Made by a program: the position numbers and the translations under genes. A stretch of DNA of 64,000 nt from Methylophilus sp. 14 (GTDB taxonomy: Bacteria; Pseudomonadota; Gammaproteobacteria; Burkholderiales; Methylophilaceae): assembly GCF_015354345.1 (NCBI RefSeq), contig NZ_JADKYS010000001.1, positions 434,001 through 498,000 on the forward strand. The letters run 5' to 3'. Of the stretch, positions 34,406-43,200 are shown piece by piece (the first letter of the stretch is position 1; each line of letters starts with the position of its first letter). A model generated the notes under the pieces. It saw nothing but the letters and a program-made list of their open reading frames with translations, was not told the DNA's origin and searched no databases.

Positions 34406-37400
34406 ATGGCAAAGAGGACCACACATAAACACAGCTTTCTGGCATGGGCTGTGTTATCAACAGTCAGTTGCAGCGAAGCTGTTTTACAAGGTTTGCACGC
34501 TGCTGAACTCAACACACAAGTGCCCACAGCCACTGAAGGCGCCGGTTTCCCGGTGCAAATCAACTTGCCAGCGCAACCTTTAAATCAATCCATCAGGCAA
34601 CTTGCCAACCAAACTGGCCTCAGTATTTCTTTTGATAGCGAACTGACCAAACACAAAACCGCACCAGCTGTAAAAGGCTTTCTATCGCCGCAAGAGGCTT
34701 TAAAGAAAGTGCTTCAGGGTAGTGGGTTGCAACTGAATATCAGTGGTGATTCTGCGGTTATCAAACCAGAGCCAGAGAAAAACGCTCAAGCCCTAAAACT
34801 GGATGCTGTTGAAGTCCGCGCCAAGCGTTTTTATGAAGTTGGCCCACTGCCTGGTTTGGGTTTAACCAAAGAGGAAATCCCCGGTAACGTGCAAAGTATC
34901 TCAGCCAAAGAGATTAAAGAAGCACATTCATTAAGCATTGCAGATTTAATGAACCGTAAGCTGCAATCAGTCACAGTGAATGATTACCAGGGCAACCCGT
35001 TTCAAATGGACGTGCAGTATCGTGGATTTACTGCTGGTCCGCAAATCGGCACGCCACAAGGTTTGAGCGTGTTTATTGATGGTATCCGGGTTAATGAACC
35101 ATTTGGTGATGTCGTTAACTGGGACATGCTGCCGATGAATGCATTAGCAGGAGTGGACGTATTTCCTGGCTCTAACCCTATATTTGGTTTAAATACTTTA
35201 GGTGGTGCCTTCGCTCTTAAGACAAAAGATGGCTTTAATAATGCTGGGGTTGATGCGGATGTTCTTACGGGTTCATTCGGTCGTAAGCAACTACAACTTG
35301 AAGGTGGATGGAATAACGGCACCGTAGGCTTGTTTGCGGCTGGGAATTTCTTTATGGAGGATGGGTGGCGACAAAACTCACCAAGTAAAGTCAATCAATT
35401 GTTTACCAAAGCCAGTTTCCGAGGGGAAAAGCTGGATTTGAATCTAAGTGCTTTGTTAGTCGCTAATGATTTGACTGGGAATGGCTTATTACCATCCCAA
35501 ATGTATGATCGGGATAGGAATAGTGTTTACACATCACCCGATACAACGAAAAATCGGCTGAATCAATTTCAATTATCAAGTAGTTATTTCGTTAATGATA
35601 CCTTCACCATAACAGGCCAAATCTATCGTAGAAATAGCAAAAGACATCAGAAAGGTTCTGATGTGATGATGGATTATGAGCCTGATATTGTTAACCAACG
35701 AATAAGAGGAACCGGCGAACAGGCTACATGCCTATTTGCGGAGTCACAAACTACAAGTGGCGTCCCTGCATATTATGTAATTCCAGTACCTGCGGATGCA
35801 TCTGGTTATGCGGATATCACTAGTACTTCTTTCTATCAAGAGATTAGTAACAACTATTCCGCAGATCCTGCTTTTCCTGATGGGAGATTTTATATTAATC
35901 CAGCCGCACCTATAGATCCGGCAGATCCTTCAGGCCCTAAATTTCAAGACTTAATGAATACAGGCCTACCTTCCGATTATGCGCAAAAAATTCGCGATAT
36001 GATTGCTTTCAATAAGAATCCTTACGATAGCATTATTTATAACCGTGATTTGGCAAACCCAAACCCGGGAACGGGGCCTGCGTTGACCGACTCTTTCGGG
36101 AATCCGATTCTTGATGGTTCGGGCAATCCAATACCATCTTACAACGCTGGAGGCACTACTTTTCCATCGCGCTCTGGTGCGTCATTACTTGGCAGTAATA
36201 TTTTCGATCAATCACTTCTTAACGATGATCTTTATTTTTATACGCCAGACCCTGCTAATCCTGGTGGTTACATTAAGAACTTTGTAGTGTTAGCGGCTGC
36301 AACCAATAATGATGCATGTTATGCAGATTTTTTAGCAACTGATGCTTACCGGAGTGCTGGGCTTGAAAAAACAATTGATGGAGCTGGAGATGGGGGAACC
36401 GGTGTTGTAAAAGGTGTACCTACAGCAGTTGTCATAAATAATCAAATTGATCAGGTAACAGACGGCTTTTCTCTGCAATTAAACTGGAATCTTGAAAAAC
36501 ACAAGTTTATGCTTGGTGCATCAATGGATGCTGCCAATGCTGAATACGATAATACAACTCAGCTAGGGTTTCTAACTGCGGATAGGGAGGCATATTTAGA
36601 TCCTACACAAGCTCATCCACAATTTATTGGGGCTTATCAAGCTATCAATAATAATAATTTTAGTGGCACCAATACCACTAAAAGCATTTACTTCAGTGAA
36701 ACCTGGACTCCTGTGGATAGTTTGCATTTCAGCGTTTCAGGTCGTTATAACCAAACACAAACTAAAAATAAAATTGCTGCCCGCTATGGTGCAAGCAATT
36801 ATGATATAGCTGATTTAATCAGCTATCCTGATTCGATTAATGTCTGTAATGGAGACTGTTCTACTAATCCGCCCGCAGTGAATATCAACCCGAACCGAAG
36901 TTTTAATACGGTGAATAAGGCGGAAACAGAAAAATTTAGCTTTTACTCATTCAATCCCTCCGTTGGCGCGACTTGGCAAGCTTTTGAAAATTTAAATGTT
37001 TTCGCAAATTGGGCTCAAGGCACCCGAACCCCTAGCGTCATTGAACTAGGCTGTGCGATTGACAAAACACCCATTCAAACAAGTATCAAAGATACTGATG
37101 GAGATCTAATACCCGATACTCCTGTTTATACAGCCAAAAGTATTTATGAAAATAGACAGTGTAGTTTACCAACAACTCTTTCAGGCGATCCCTTTTTACC
37201 CCAAATTCGAGCAACTACCTATGATATTGGGATGCGCGGCACTTTGGGTGAGTTCGCACAGTGGAATATCGGTGCGTATCAAACTGATTTAAAAGACGAT
37301 ATTTATTTTGTTTCTTTTGGTAATGGCCGAGGCTTTTTTGACAGCATCGGAAATACTCGTCGGAGAGGTATAGAAGCTGGGCTTTCTGGGAAAGTTGGAA

Positions 37401-38017
37401 AGTGGCGAATGGGAATTAATTATGCGCTGACTGATGCCACATTTGAAGATAATTTTCGAATGATTAGTGTAGATAATAGTAGCTCGATTGATAAAGGTGA
37501 TGGGCTAGGTTATGCAATCGATGTAAAACCAGGCAGCCGTATACCAGGGGTTTCCTTACATAATCTTAATGCCAACGTCAATTATGAAGTTACCGATAAG
37601 TGGACTGTGGGATTGTCTGCGGTTTTGCATTCTGACAGCTACGTCCGTGGCAATGAAAATAACGAGCATAAAGTCGGAGTCATCCAAGATAGAGGTTTGG
37701 GTGCCATAGGGAATGCCTTAAGAAGACCAACGAATAACCCGGGCACTGTTCCAGGCTACGCTGTGTTTAACTTCCAAACTAGTTACAAAATAAGTAAAGA
37801 ATGGACAGCAACAATGTTGGTCAACAATATTTTCGATAGAGAGTATTTCACTGCTGGCCGCCTTGGGCGCAACCCTTTTTCTCCAAGCATCAATGGTGCG
37901 ATTGGCCCAGATGGATATAACCATAATTCGAACGACTGGCTAAGCACAAACTTTATTGCGCCGGGTGCGCCACGAGGCGTCTGGTTTAGCTTGAATTGGC
38001 ATTTTGTACCAGATTGA
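34406..38017 (+). CDS. FecA-type TonB-dependent receptor (1)
   Basis: 1203-residue outer-membrane receptor. A signal region (residues about 1-33) is followed by an N-terminal STN signalling domain (about 45-115: LPAQPLNQSIRQLANQTGLS), a TonB-box-like stretch (LDAVEVRAKR), the plug (about 140-270: MDVQYRGFTAGPQIGTPQGL, DGIRVNEPFGDVVNWD) and a 22-strand barrel ending WFSLNWHFVPD. It is far longer than typical (700-800 aa) because of large extracellular loops with N/P/D-rich segments (NPAAPIDPADPSGPK). AGGGATGGG precedes 34406. The signalling domain matches the two sigma/FecR pairs just upstream. The ligand is unknown; size and paralogy argue for a complex ligand or protein-bound metal. Confidence 0.92.
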   Translation: MAKRTTHKHSFLAWAVLSTVSCSEAVLQGLHAAELNTQVPTATEGAGFPVQINLPAQPLNQSIRQLANQTGLSISFDSELTKHKTAPAVKGFLSPQEALKKVLQGSGLQLNISGDSAVIKPEPEKNAQALKLDAVEVRAKRFYEVGPLPGLGLTKEEIPGNVQSISAKEIKEAHSLSIADLMNRKLQSVTVNDYQGNPFQMDVQYRGFTAGPQIGTPQGLSVFIDGIRVNEPFGDVVNWDMLPMNALAGVDVFPGSNPIFGLNTLGGAFALKTKDGFNNAGVDADVLTGSFGRKQLQLEGGWNNGTVGLFAAGNFFMEDGWRQNSPSKVNQLFTKASFRGEKLDLNLSALLVANDLTGNGLLPSQMYDRDRNSVYTSPDTTKNRLNQFQLSSSYFVNDTFTITGQIYRRNSKRHQKGSDVMMDYEPDIVNQRIRGTGEQATCLFAESQTTSGVPAYYVIPVPADASGYADITSTSFYQEISNNYSADPAFPDGRFYINPAAPIDPADPSGPKFQDLMNTGLPSDYAQKIRDMIAFNKNPYDSIIYNRDLANPNPGTGPALTDSFGNPILDGSGNPIPSYNAGGTTFPSRSGASLLGSNIFDQSLLNDDLYFYTPDPANPGGYIKNFVVLAAATNNDACYADFLATDAYRSAGLEKTIDGAGDGGTGVVKGVPTAVVINNQIDQVTDGFSLQLNWNLEKHKFMLGASMDAANAEYDNTTQLGFLTADREAYLDPTQAHPQFIGAYQAINNNNFSGTNTTKSIYFSETWTPVDSLHFSVSGRYNQTQTKNKIAARYGASNYDIADLISYPDSINVCNGDCSTNPPAVNINPNRSFNTVNKAETEKFSFYSFNPSVGATWQAFENLNVFANWAQGTRTPSVIELGCAIDKTPIQTSIKDTDGDLIPDTPVYTAKSIYENRQCSLPTTLSGDPFLPQIRATTYDIGMRGTLGEFAQWNIGAYQTDLKDDIYFVSFGNGRGFFDSIGNTRRRGIEAGLSGKVGKWRMGINYALTDATFEDNFRMISVDNSSSIDKGDGLGYAIDVKPGSRIPGVSLHNLNANVNYEVTDKWTVGLSAVLHSDSYVRGNENNEHKVGVIQDRGLGAIGNALRRPTNNPGTVPGYAVFNFQTSYKISKEWTATMLVNNIFDREYFTAGRLGRNPFSPSINGAIGPDGYNHNSNDWLSTNFIAPGAPRGVWFSLNWHFVPD

Positions 38018-38022
38018 TATTT

Positions 38023-38036
38023 GGGGTCAGAGTAAA
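38023..38036 (+). repeat. GGGGTCAGAGTAAA motif, left outer copy
   Basis: GGGGTCAGAGTAAA directly after the receptor stop codon, at the left edge of the tandem array. The same 14-mer core recurs at the array's right end and, inverted, at 38235-38247 and 39403-39418. Confidence 0.8.
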
Positions 38037-38037
38037 T

Positions 38038-38212
38038 GATATTTGGGGTGGATATTTGGGGTGGATATTTGGGGTGGATATTTGGGGTGGATATTTGGGG
38101 TGGATATTTGGGGTCAGGGATATTGGGGGTCAGGGATATTTGGGGTCAGGGATATTTGGGGTCAGGGATATTTGGGGTCAGGGATATTTGGGGTCAGGGA
38201 TATTTGGGGTCA
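38038..38212 (+). repeat. tandem repeat array, 13-bp units changing to 16-bp units
   Basis: Five GATATTTGGGGTG units (38038-38102), one 14-bp transitional unit GATATTTGGGGTCA (38103-38116), then six GGGATATTTGGGGTCA units (38117-38212; the first has one substitution, GGGATATTGGGGGTCA). The last unit runs into GAGTAAAA, making the GGGGTCAGAGTAAA motif. All three forward frames happen to be open, giving spurious GWIFGVDIW and GVRDIWGQGYLGS peptide repeats. Regular GGGG tracts every 13-16 bases could favour slippage or G-quadruplexes. Confidence 0.95.
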
Positions 38213-38247
38213 GAGTAAAAACGGGGAGTAATTCTTACTCTGACCCC
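38206..38247. repeat. inverted repeat hairpin of the GGGGTCAGAGTAA motif
   Basis: GGGGTCAGAGTAA (38206-38218) pairs perfectly with TTACTCTGACCCC (38235-38247) around a 16-base loop. It abuts the tandem array and precedes the toxin-antitoxin-like cassette. A further inverted copy ends the cassette at 39403-39418. Confidence 0.85.
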
Positions 38248-38307
38248 AATGCATTATTTGAATGTAGGTTGATTTGTGTTGCAAAGTGTGGCATATTGCA
38301 ACACATT

Positions 38308-38625
38308 ATGAAAGCAATTCGCGTATCAGAAAGTTTGTATCAACTTGCCGATCAGGAAGCATCGGTCATGCATCGCTCTACTGCTGGTCAGCTTGAGTTT
38401 TGGGCAAGTATCGGTCGAAAAGCTGAAAAGTTATTGGATCCTTCAGTTGTGCAGGCCTTGTTGCATGCGCAGTTGGCCGATGATGCGGGCAGTAGTTCTC
38501 AAAAAAACAATCAAAAACTTGCCAGTTTGATTCAGCAGTCGCAAGCTGCTCCAGAAAGTGTCAGGTTTTTAGATGCCTCTTTAGTCAAGCAGTCTCTTGC
38601 AGATTTTTCTGGTTCTGATTTTTGA
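38308..38625 (+). CDS. ParD-like antitoxin
   Basis: 105 residues. The N-terminus KAIRVSESLYQLADQEASVM followed by HRSTAGQLEFWASIGRKAE is the pattern of the ParD-like antitoxin family (Pfam ParD_like): a ribbon-helix-helix-like strand and helices. The C-terminal half (about 60-105) is disordered and Q/S-rich, as expected for a toxin-neutralising tail. ATG at 38308 is chosen; the frame is open further left through the tandem array but that part is repeat-derived. Its TGA overlaps the next gene's TTG start (TTGA), indicating coupled translation. Confidence 0.8.
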   Translation: MKAIRVSESLYQLADQEASVMHRSTAGQLEFWASIGRKAEKLLDPSVVQALLHAQLADDAGSSSQKNNQKLASLIQQSQAAPESVRFLDASLVKQSLADFSGSDF

Positions 38626-39341
38626 AGCAACTTGCTGCGCTCTCTTCAGCGTTACTCAATGACTGCCTCTCTGCAATTTCTGGCACAGATGCGATTGTCA
38701 TCGGTGGTCAGGCACTCGCCTATTGGGCTGATTATTACAATTTGGACTGGCAAGGCGTTGAAGCGAGTGTGACAAAAGATCTGGATGTATTTGGCAACAG
38801 TACGCACCTCATTAATATGAGTAGGGTGTTGCATGTTTCACCTATCATTCAGAATCCTCGCTTTATCAGTGCGCTGGTGGGTACCATAGAAATCCCATTA
38901 TCCGCAGAGTTGTTTACCAACATTGATGTGGTACATACCGTGGCCGGATTAAATCGGGATGACATTCGGCGCCATGCCGTCAATGTAGACATCGGTGGCT
39001 TCAACTGTCTGTTTATGCACCCGCTGCATGTATTGGAAAGTCGTCTTAAAAATATCGAAAAAATTCCTCAAAAGCGAGATCCGCAAGGTTACGCGCAAGC
39101 GGCCCTCGCAGTTCGGATGGTGCATGCTTATATCGCCCAGCGCGCGGCCTCAGCCGAGGAGAGCGCGGCGCTCAAGGCGATAGAAAAGGTCGTGTCTCTC
39201 GGTAAGGTCGCCGCTGGCAAACTGGTCGCCAAACAAGGAATCAATCTGATTGATGCAATCCCTTTCGAGCACATTCAAAATGTGCAATTTCATGCGATCA
39301 GAAAAAAACAGATTATTAACGAGTTAGCACACTTGGCTTAA
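38622..39341 (+). CDS. nucleotidyltransferase-like putative toxin
   Basis: 239 residues. The N-terminal half holds a minimal nucleotidyltransferase pattern: IVIGGQALAYW (GG loop) and, 30 residues later, TKDLDVFGN (D-x-D metal ligands), with a further acid candidate in FTNIDVVH. The C-terminal half is helical (QAALAVRMVHAYIAQRA). Start is TTG at 38622 overlapping the antitoxin stop; no strong SD, so translation is probably by coupling. Architecture recalls AbiEii/MenT-type NTase toxins of type IV-like systems, here paired with a ParD-like gene. Activity is not demonstrated. Confidence 0.7.
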   Translation: MKQLAALSSALLNDCLSAISGTDAIVIGGQALAYWADYYNLDWQGVEASVTKDLDVFGNSTHLINMSRVLHVSPIIQNPRFISALVGTIEIPLSAELFTNIDVVHTVAGLNRDDIRRHAVNVDIGGFNCLFMHPLHVLESRLKNIEKIPQKRDPQGYAQAALAVRMVHAYIAQRAASAEESAALKAIEKVVSLGKVAAGKLVAKQGINLIDAIPFEHIQNVQFHAIRKKQIINELAHLA

Positions 39342-39402
39342 TTGCGCTTACTTGGTGGCTGCTGTGAAGTTGGCTATACCTTGTCAACAAGGCCTAATAT
39401 AG

Positions 39403-39418
39403 TTTTTACTCTGACCCC
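39403..39418 (-). repeat. GGGGTCAGAGTAAA motif, inverted right copy
   Basis: TTTTTACTCTGACCCC, the reverse complement of the motif at 38023-38036 and 38206-38220, about 60 bases after the NTase-like gene. With those copies it frames a 1.2-1.4 kb cassette between the two TonB receptors. Confidence 0.85.
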
Positions 39419-39444
39419 ACCAACAGCCCGGGACAATTAAATGT

Positions 39445-39759
39445 CTAATTCGGTCCGTGATCAAACAATGGTTGCACCACAAGCTTGACGCCCAGCGCCT
39501 GGCAAACCTTATTAATGGTGTCGAAACGAGGGGCGCTGCCAGCGCGTAAAGCCTTGTAGAGGGCTGTTCGGCCAATGTCAGTATCGTTGGCCACTTCTGT
39601 CATGCCTCGTGCACGTGCAATAGTGCCTAATGCGTCAGCAAGCAGGCTTGCATCATTTGCCTGAATGATCTCAGTGAGATACGCCGCAATAGCCACTTCA
39701 TTAGTGAGATACGCGGCCGAGTCAAACTCAGCAAGATTTTCAATATTGATTTTCGCCAT
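39445..39759 (-). CDS. HigA-like antitoxin (addiction module antidote, HTH)
   Basis: 104 residues. The N-terminal part (FDSAAYLTNEVAIAAYLTE) followed by the Xre-type helix-turn-helix (IARARGMTEVANDTDIGRTA, LYKALRAGSAPRFDTINKV) is characteristic of the putative addiction-module antidote family paired with RelE/HigB-like toxins. GGAG lies 7 bases before the ATG. It is downstream of its toxin gene in the same transcript (toxin first, as in higBA). Confidence 0.88.
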   Translation of the reverse strand: MAKINIENLAEFDSAAYLTNEVAIAAYLTEIIQANDASLLADALGTIARARGMTEVANDTDIGRTALYKALRAGSAPRFDTINKVCQALGVKLVVQPLFDHGPN

Positions 39760-39824
39760 TTTTTACTCCGGTGAATAAGTCCATTTTATAAACTATCGGC
39801 CAGCCTTTTCGCCGCCTTGATATC

Positions 39825-40076
39825 TTAGGTTTGCGTGCGCTTTGTGCCGCCAGCCAGCAAGATGATGATATCGCTTTGGTGATGTGTGAAATACACGCGC
39901 CAGCCAGAGCCTACGTGAATCCGCAGCTCCAGCACACCATGCCCAACTCCGTCAGCATCACCCATAAGGCCGTGTCTTAAGCGATCAATACGTGCAGCAA
40001 TAATCGCTTTGATGGACTCATCTTTCAAGCCATTCAGCCATTGTGTAAAAGTAGGGAGTGGAATGACTCTAGTCAT
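39825..40076 (-). CDS. RelE/HigB-like toxin with premature stop
   Basis: 83 residues as read: LPTFTQWLNGLKDESIKAII, RIDRLRHGLMGDADGVGHGV, ELRIHVGSGWRVYFTHH, IILLAGGTKRTQT then TAA. Family members continue with a DI..A helix. In frame after the TAA the sequence reads DIKAAKRLADSL then TAA at 39786, so a full-length toxin would span 40076-39786 and the stop (39825-39827) is a likely nonsense mutation removing the last helix. ATG at 40076 is preferred because the operator occupies the upstream frame. It may be an attenuated or dead toxin kept with a live antitoxin. Confidence 0.8.
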   Translation of the reverse strand: MTRVIPLPTFTQWLNGLKDESIKAIIAARIDRLRHGLMGDADGVGHGVLELRIHVGSGWRVYFTHHQSDIIILLAGGTKRTQT

Positions 40077-40080
40077 TTTT

Positions 40081-40109
40081 ATTGTATTCGTTCGAGTACA
40101 GATCGTCAA
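40081..40109 (-). promoter_or_regulatory. toxin-antitoxin promoter with internal operator
   Basis: On the minus strand TTGACG (40109-40104), 17-bp spacer, TACAAT (40086-40081). The imperfect palindrome TGTATTCGTTCGAGTACA (40083-40100, + strand) fills the spacer, fitting autorepression by the antitoxin. Transcription would begin at or next to the toxin ATG (40076), giving a nearly leaderless mRNA. Confidence 0.7.
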
Positions 40110-40247
40110 TGTAAGATACTTTTAGTTTCATGCGCATTCCCTGCAAACATTCACCATCGAATATCATACGTCAAAAATGTAAAGTTAAGTTAATGACGTC
40201 AGGGTTTTGACGCGCTCACAGATGAGTCTTAGTACAGGAGAAAATCT

Positions 40248-43200
40248 GTGAATACATATAAGAAAATACATAGAAGAGGAATACACACTGCGCTAGCGGC
40301 TTTGAGCGTGATGGCAACGCAACCAGTGTGGGCGGAAGCATTGAATACCCAGCTGCCAAAGCAGCAAGAGGAGAGCTTTAGTGTGCCCGTGAATGTGGAT
40401 ATTCCAGCGCAGCCGTTGGCTAATTCATTGCATGACCTTGGCAAAGCCACAGGCATGAATATCTCATTCCCCAACGACATCGTTTCTGGCAAAACAGCCC
40501 CCGAAGTGCGCGGCCGTATGTCGCGCAAAGAAGCGTTGCAGCGCGTATTGGGTGAGAGTGGGCTGGTGCCTAAAGCTGAAGGCAATAACATCTTCATCCA
40601 AAAACCGCCCAAAGACGAAAAGAAAGATATTCAACTCGACAAAGTCGAAGTCCGCGCAAAACGTTTTTACGAAGTCGGGCCACTGCCTGGCTTGGGGCTC
40701 ACCAAAGAAGAAATCCCCGGTAACGTCCAAAGTATCTCTGCCAAAGAGATTAAAGAAGCGCATTCGTTAAGCATTACAGATTTAATGAACCGCAAACTGC
40801 AATCAGTCACAGTGAATGATTACCAGGGCAACCCGTTTCAAATGGATGTGCAGTACCGTGGTTTCACGGCAGGCCCGCAGATTGGCACGCCACAAGGCTT
40901 GTCTGTATTTTTTGATGGCATTCGAGTGAACGAACCATTTGGAGATGTCGTGAACTGGGACATGATCCCGATGAATGCACTGGCAAGCGTAGATGTGTTT
41001 CCTGGCTCCAACCCAATTTTTGGTTTAGGTACTTTGGGCGGTGCATTTTCTGTCAAAACCAAGGATGGTTTTAATAATGCTGGCACAGACGCAACAGTTC
41101 TCACTGGTTCTTACGGTCGTAAATATCTGCAAGGTGAGGCGGGTTGGAATAACGGGACTGTTGCCTTATTTGGCGCAGGTAACTTTTTTCTTGAAGACGG
41201 TTGGAGAGATAACTCCCCAAGCAAGGTCAATCAGTTTTTTGGTAAAGCGAGTTACCGTGGCGATAAACTGGATTTGAACCTCAGCACGTTGCTAGTAGGC
41301 AATGATTTGACAGGTAACGGTGTTGTTCCGACCAATTTTTATGAGCAGGATCGTAGTAGCGTATTTACCAGTCCTGATGAAACTAAAAATCGACTTTCTC
41401 AATTTCAATTGTCTGGTAACTATTTCGTCAATGATACCTTCACCATCACTGGGCAAGTCTATCGTAGAAACAGCCGCCGTAATCAAAAGAATGCTGATGT
41501 TTACACAGGTTATGCGGGCCAAGCTCTAAGCCAGAATTTTTCCGATGGTCAACAATATACGTGTTTATACGATAGTGATGGGTTAGCGGCAGAATATGGT
41601 TTGCCAAATTATGTAGTAATCGACATTCCTAATCCTAACGACTTTTCAAGCAGCCCTTTTTTAAATGAATTATTTAATAACGGCGTTGTGGACTTTTCCT
41701 TGTTAGATGCAGATGCTTTTAATCAATCGCTTACAGGCACACCAGAAGCTGCCGCATTTTTAGCTCATGCACAACAGGTTGCTACATATTGGAAAAATCC
41801 AGCACCATATATCAGAGCAAACGTTGTTTTTGATGAAAATGGAGGGGAGGTGACCTCCTATTCGAATGGCGAAAGCTCATATATTCTTGATGGATCTACT
41901 TTTGGGGGCGGAGGTGGTTTTAATCTTGATGACGGTTTTGGAGCTGGATATGGGGTTCTCACCGCTTTGGGACAGTCGTTCTATTATGATTCTAGTGGGG
42001 GCAAGCATTTGGTTGCTTTCATTAATGCCCGAAATGGTACAGATTGCACAAATGGTTCATTGGGTAGCGCAACAGGTAAATACTATAACCCTCTTATAGG
42101 CCCCAGAGGGGTTCAAACAATAGACGGTATTTCCAATGGCGGTTCAGGCGTAGTAGAGGGAATCCCCACTGCCATTATCAATGATAACCGTATTAATCAA
42201 GTAGTTGATGGGGCATCTATCCAGTTCAACTGGAATTTGGAAAAGCACAAGTTCATGCTGGGCGCGTCTATTGATAATGCCTATGCTCAGTATAGTAATT
42301 CACAACAATTAGGATTTTTCGATAGCAAGCGTAACGGTACGATAGATGGTAACCGTGCTTTAGATGTGTTTACCGCGGCAGATTACCCTATCAGAAATAA
42401 TGATTTTGATGGTAACTCTATCACTAAAAGTTTGTACTTAAGCGAAACATGGACGCCCATTGAAACTGTGCATGTGACTGGCGCTCTTCGGTATAACGAG
42501 ACTCAAGTCAAGTCAACTTTGGCTGCACGTGATTTTGGTCAGTCAGAAATTACGCTGAGCAGGTATTTGAACGACCCAGCAAATTTTGCGTTATGCCAGA
42601 ATGGGACTTGTCCGGGTACCGGATATGTGGATGCTCCGAATGCATTTTTGATGCTACCTGCTGAACATGAAAAGTTCAGCTACTACTCTCTCAATCCTTC
42701 GTTAGGCGCTACTTGGCAGGCCAAAGAAAATCTCAATTTATATGCAAATTGGGCTCAAGGTACCAGGACGCCCAGTGTAGTTGAGCTAGGTTGTGCGCTC
42801 GACAAAACGCCAACCAGAATCGGGGCTGACCAGAATGGGAATGATGTTTTCATGCCCAGAAGCGTTGCCTTGGGACGCTCTTGTCAATTACCTAGTGGTC
42901 TTTCAGGTGACCCATATTTGCCGCAAGTCAGGGCAGAAACATTTGATCTTGGGGCGCGGGGCCTGTGGGGCGATTCTCTTCAGTGGAATTTAGGTTACTA
43001 CCGCACTGAACTCAAGAATGATATCTACATGGTCACTTATTTTGGTAATCAGAACTTTTTTGACAGCATCGGTAAAACACGTCGCCAAGGCATTGAGATG
43101 GGTCTTAAAGGGGAGTTAGGCAAGGCAAGATTTAGTCTTAACTATGCCTTAACTGACGCTAAATTTAGAAATAGCTTTGTCACAGGAGGGGATGCCAATA

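Noticed and set aside
38038-38212. Possible CRISPR array
   Set aside because: Units of 13-16 bp are directly adjacent with no unique spacers and no cas genes nearby.
37996-38231. Three overlapping forward frames through the tandem array giving GWIFGVDIW and GVRDIWGQGYLGS peptide repeats
   Set aside because: They arise because the repeat units contain no stop in any forward frame; there is no SD, and one frame simply runs into the ParD-like gene, whose family-like start is at 38308.
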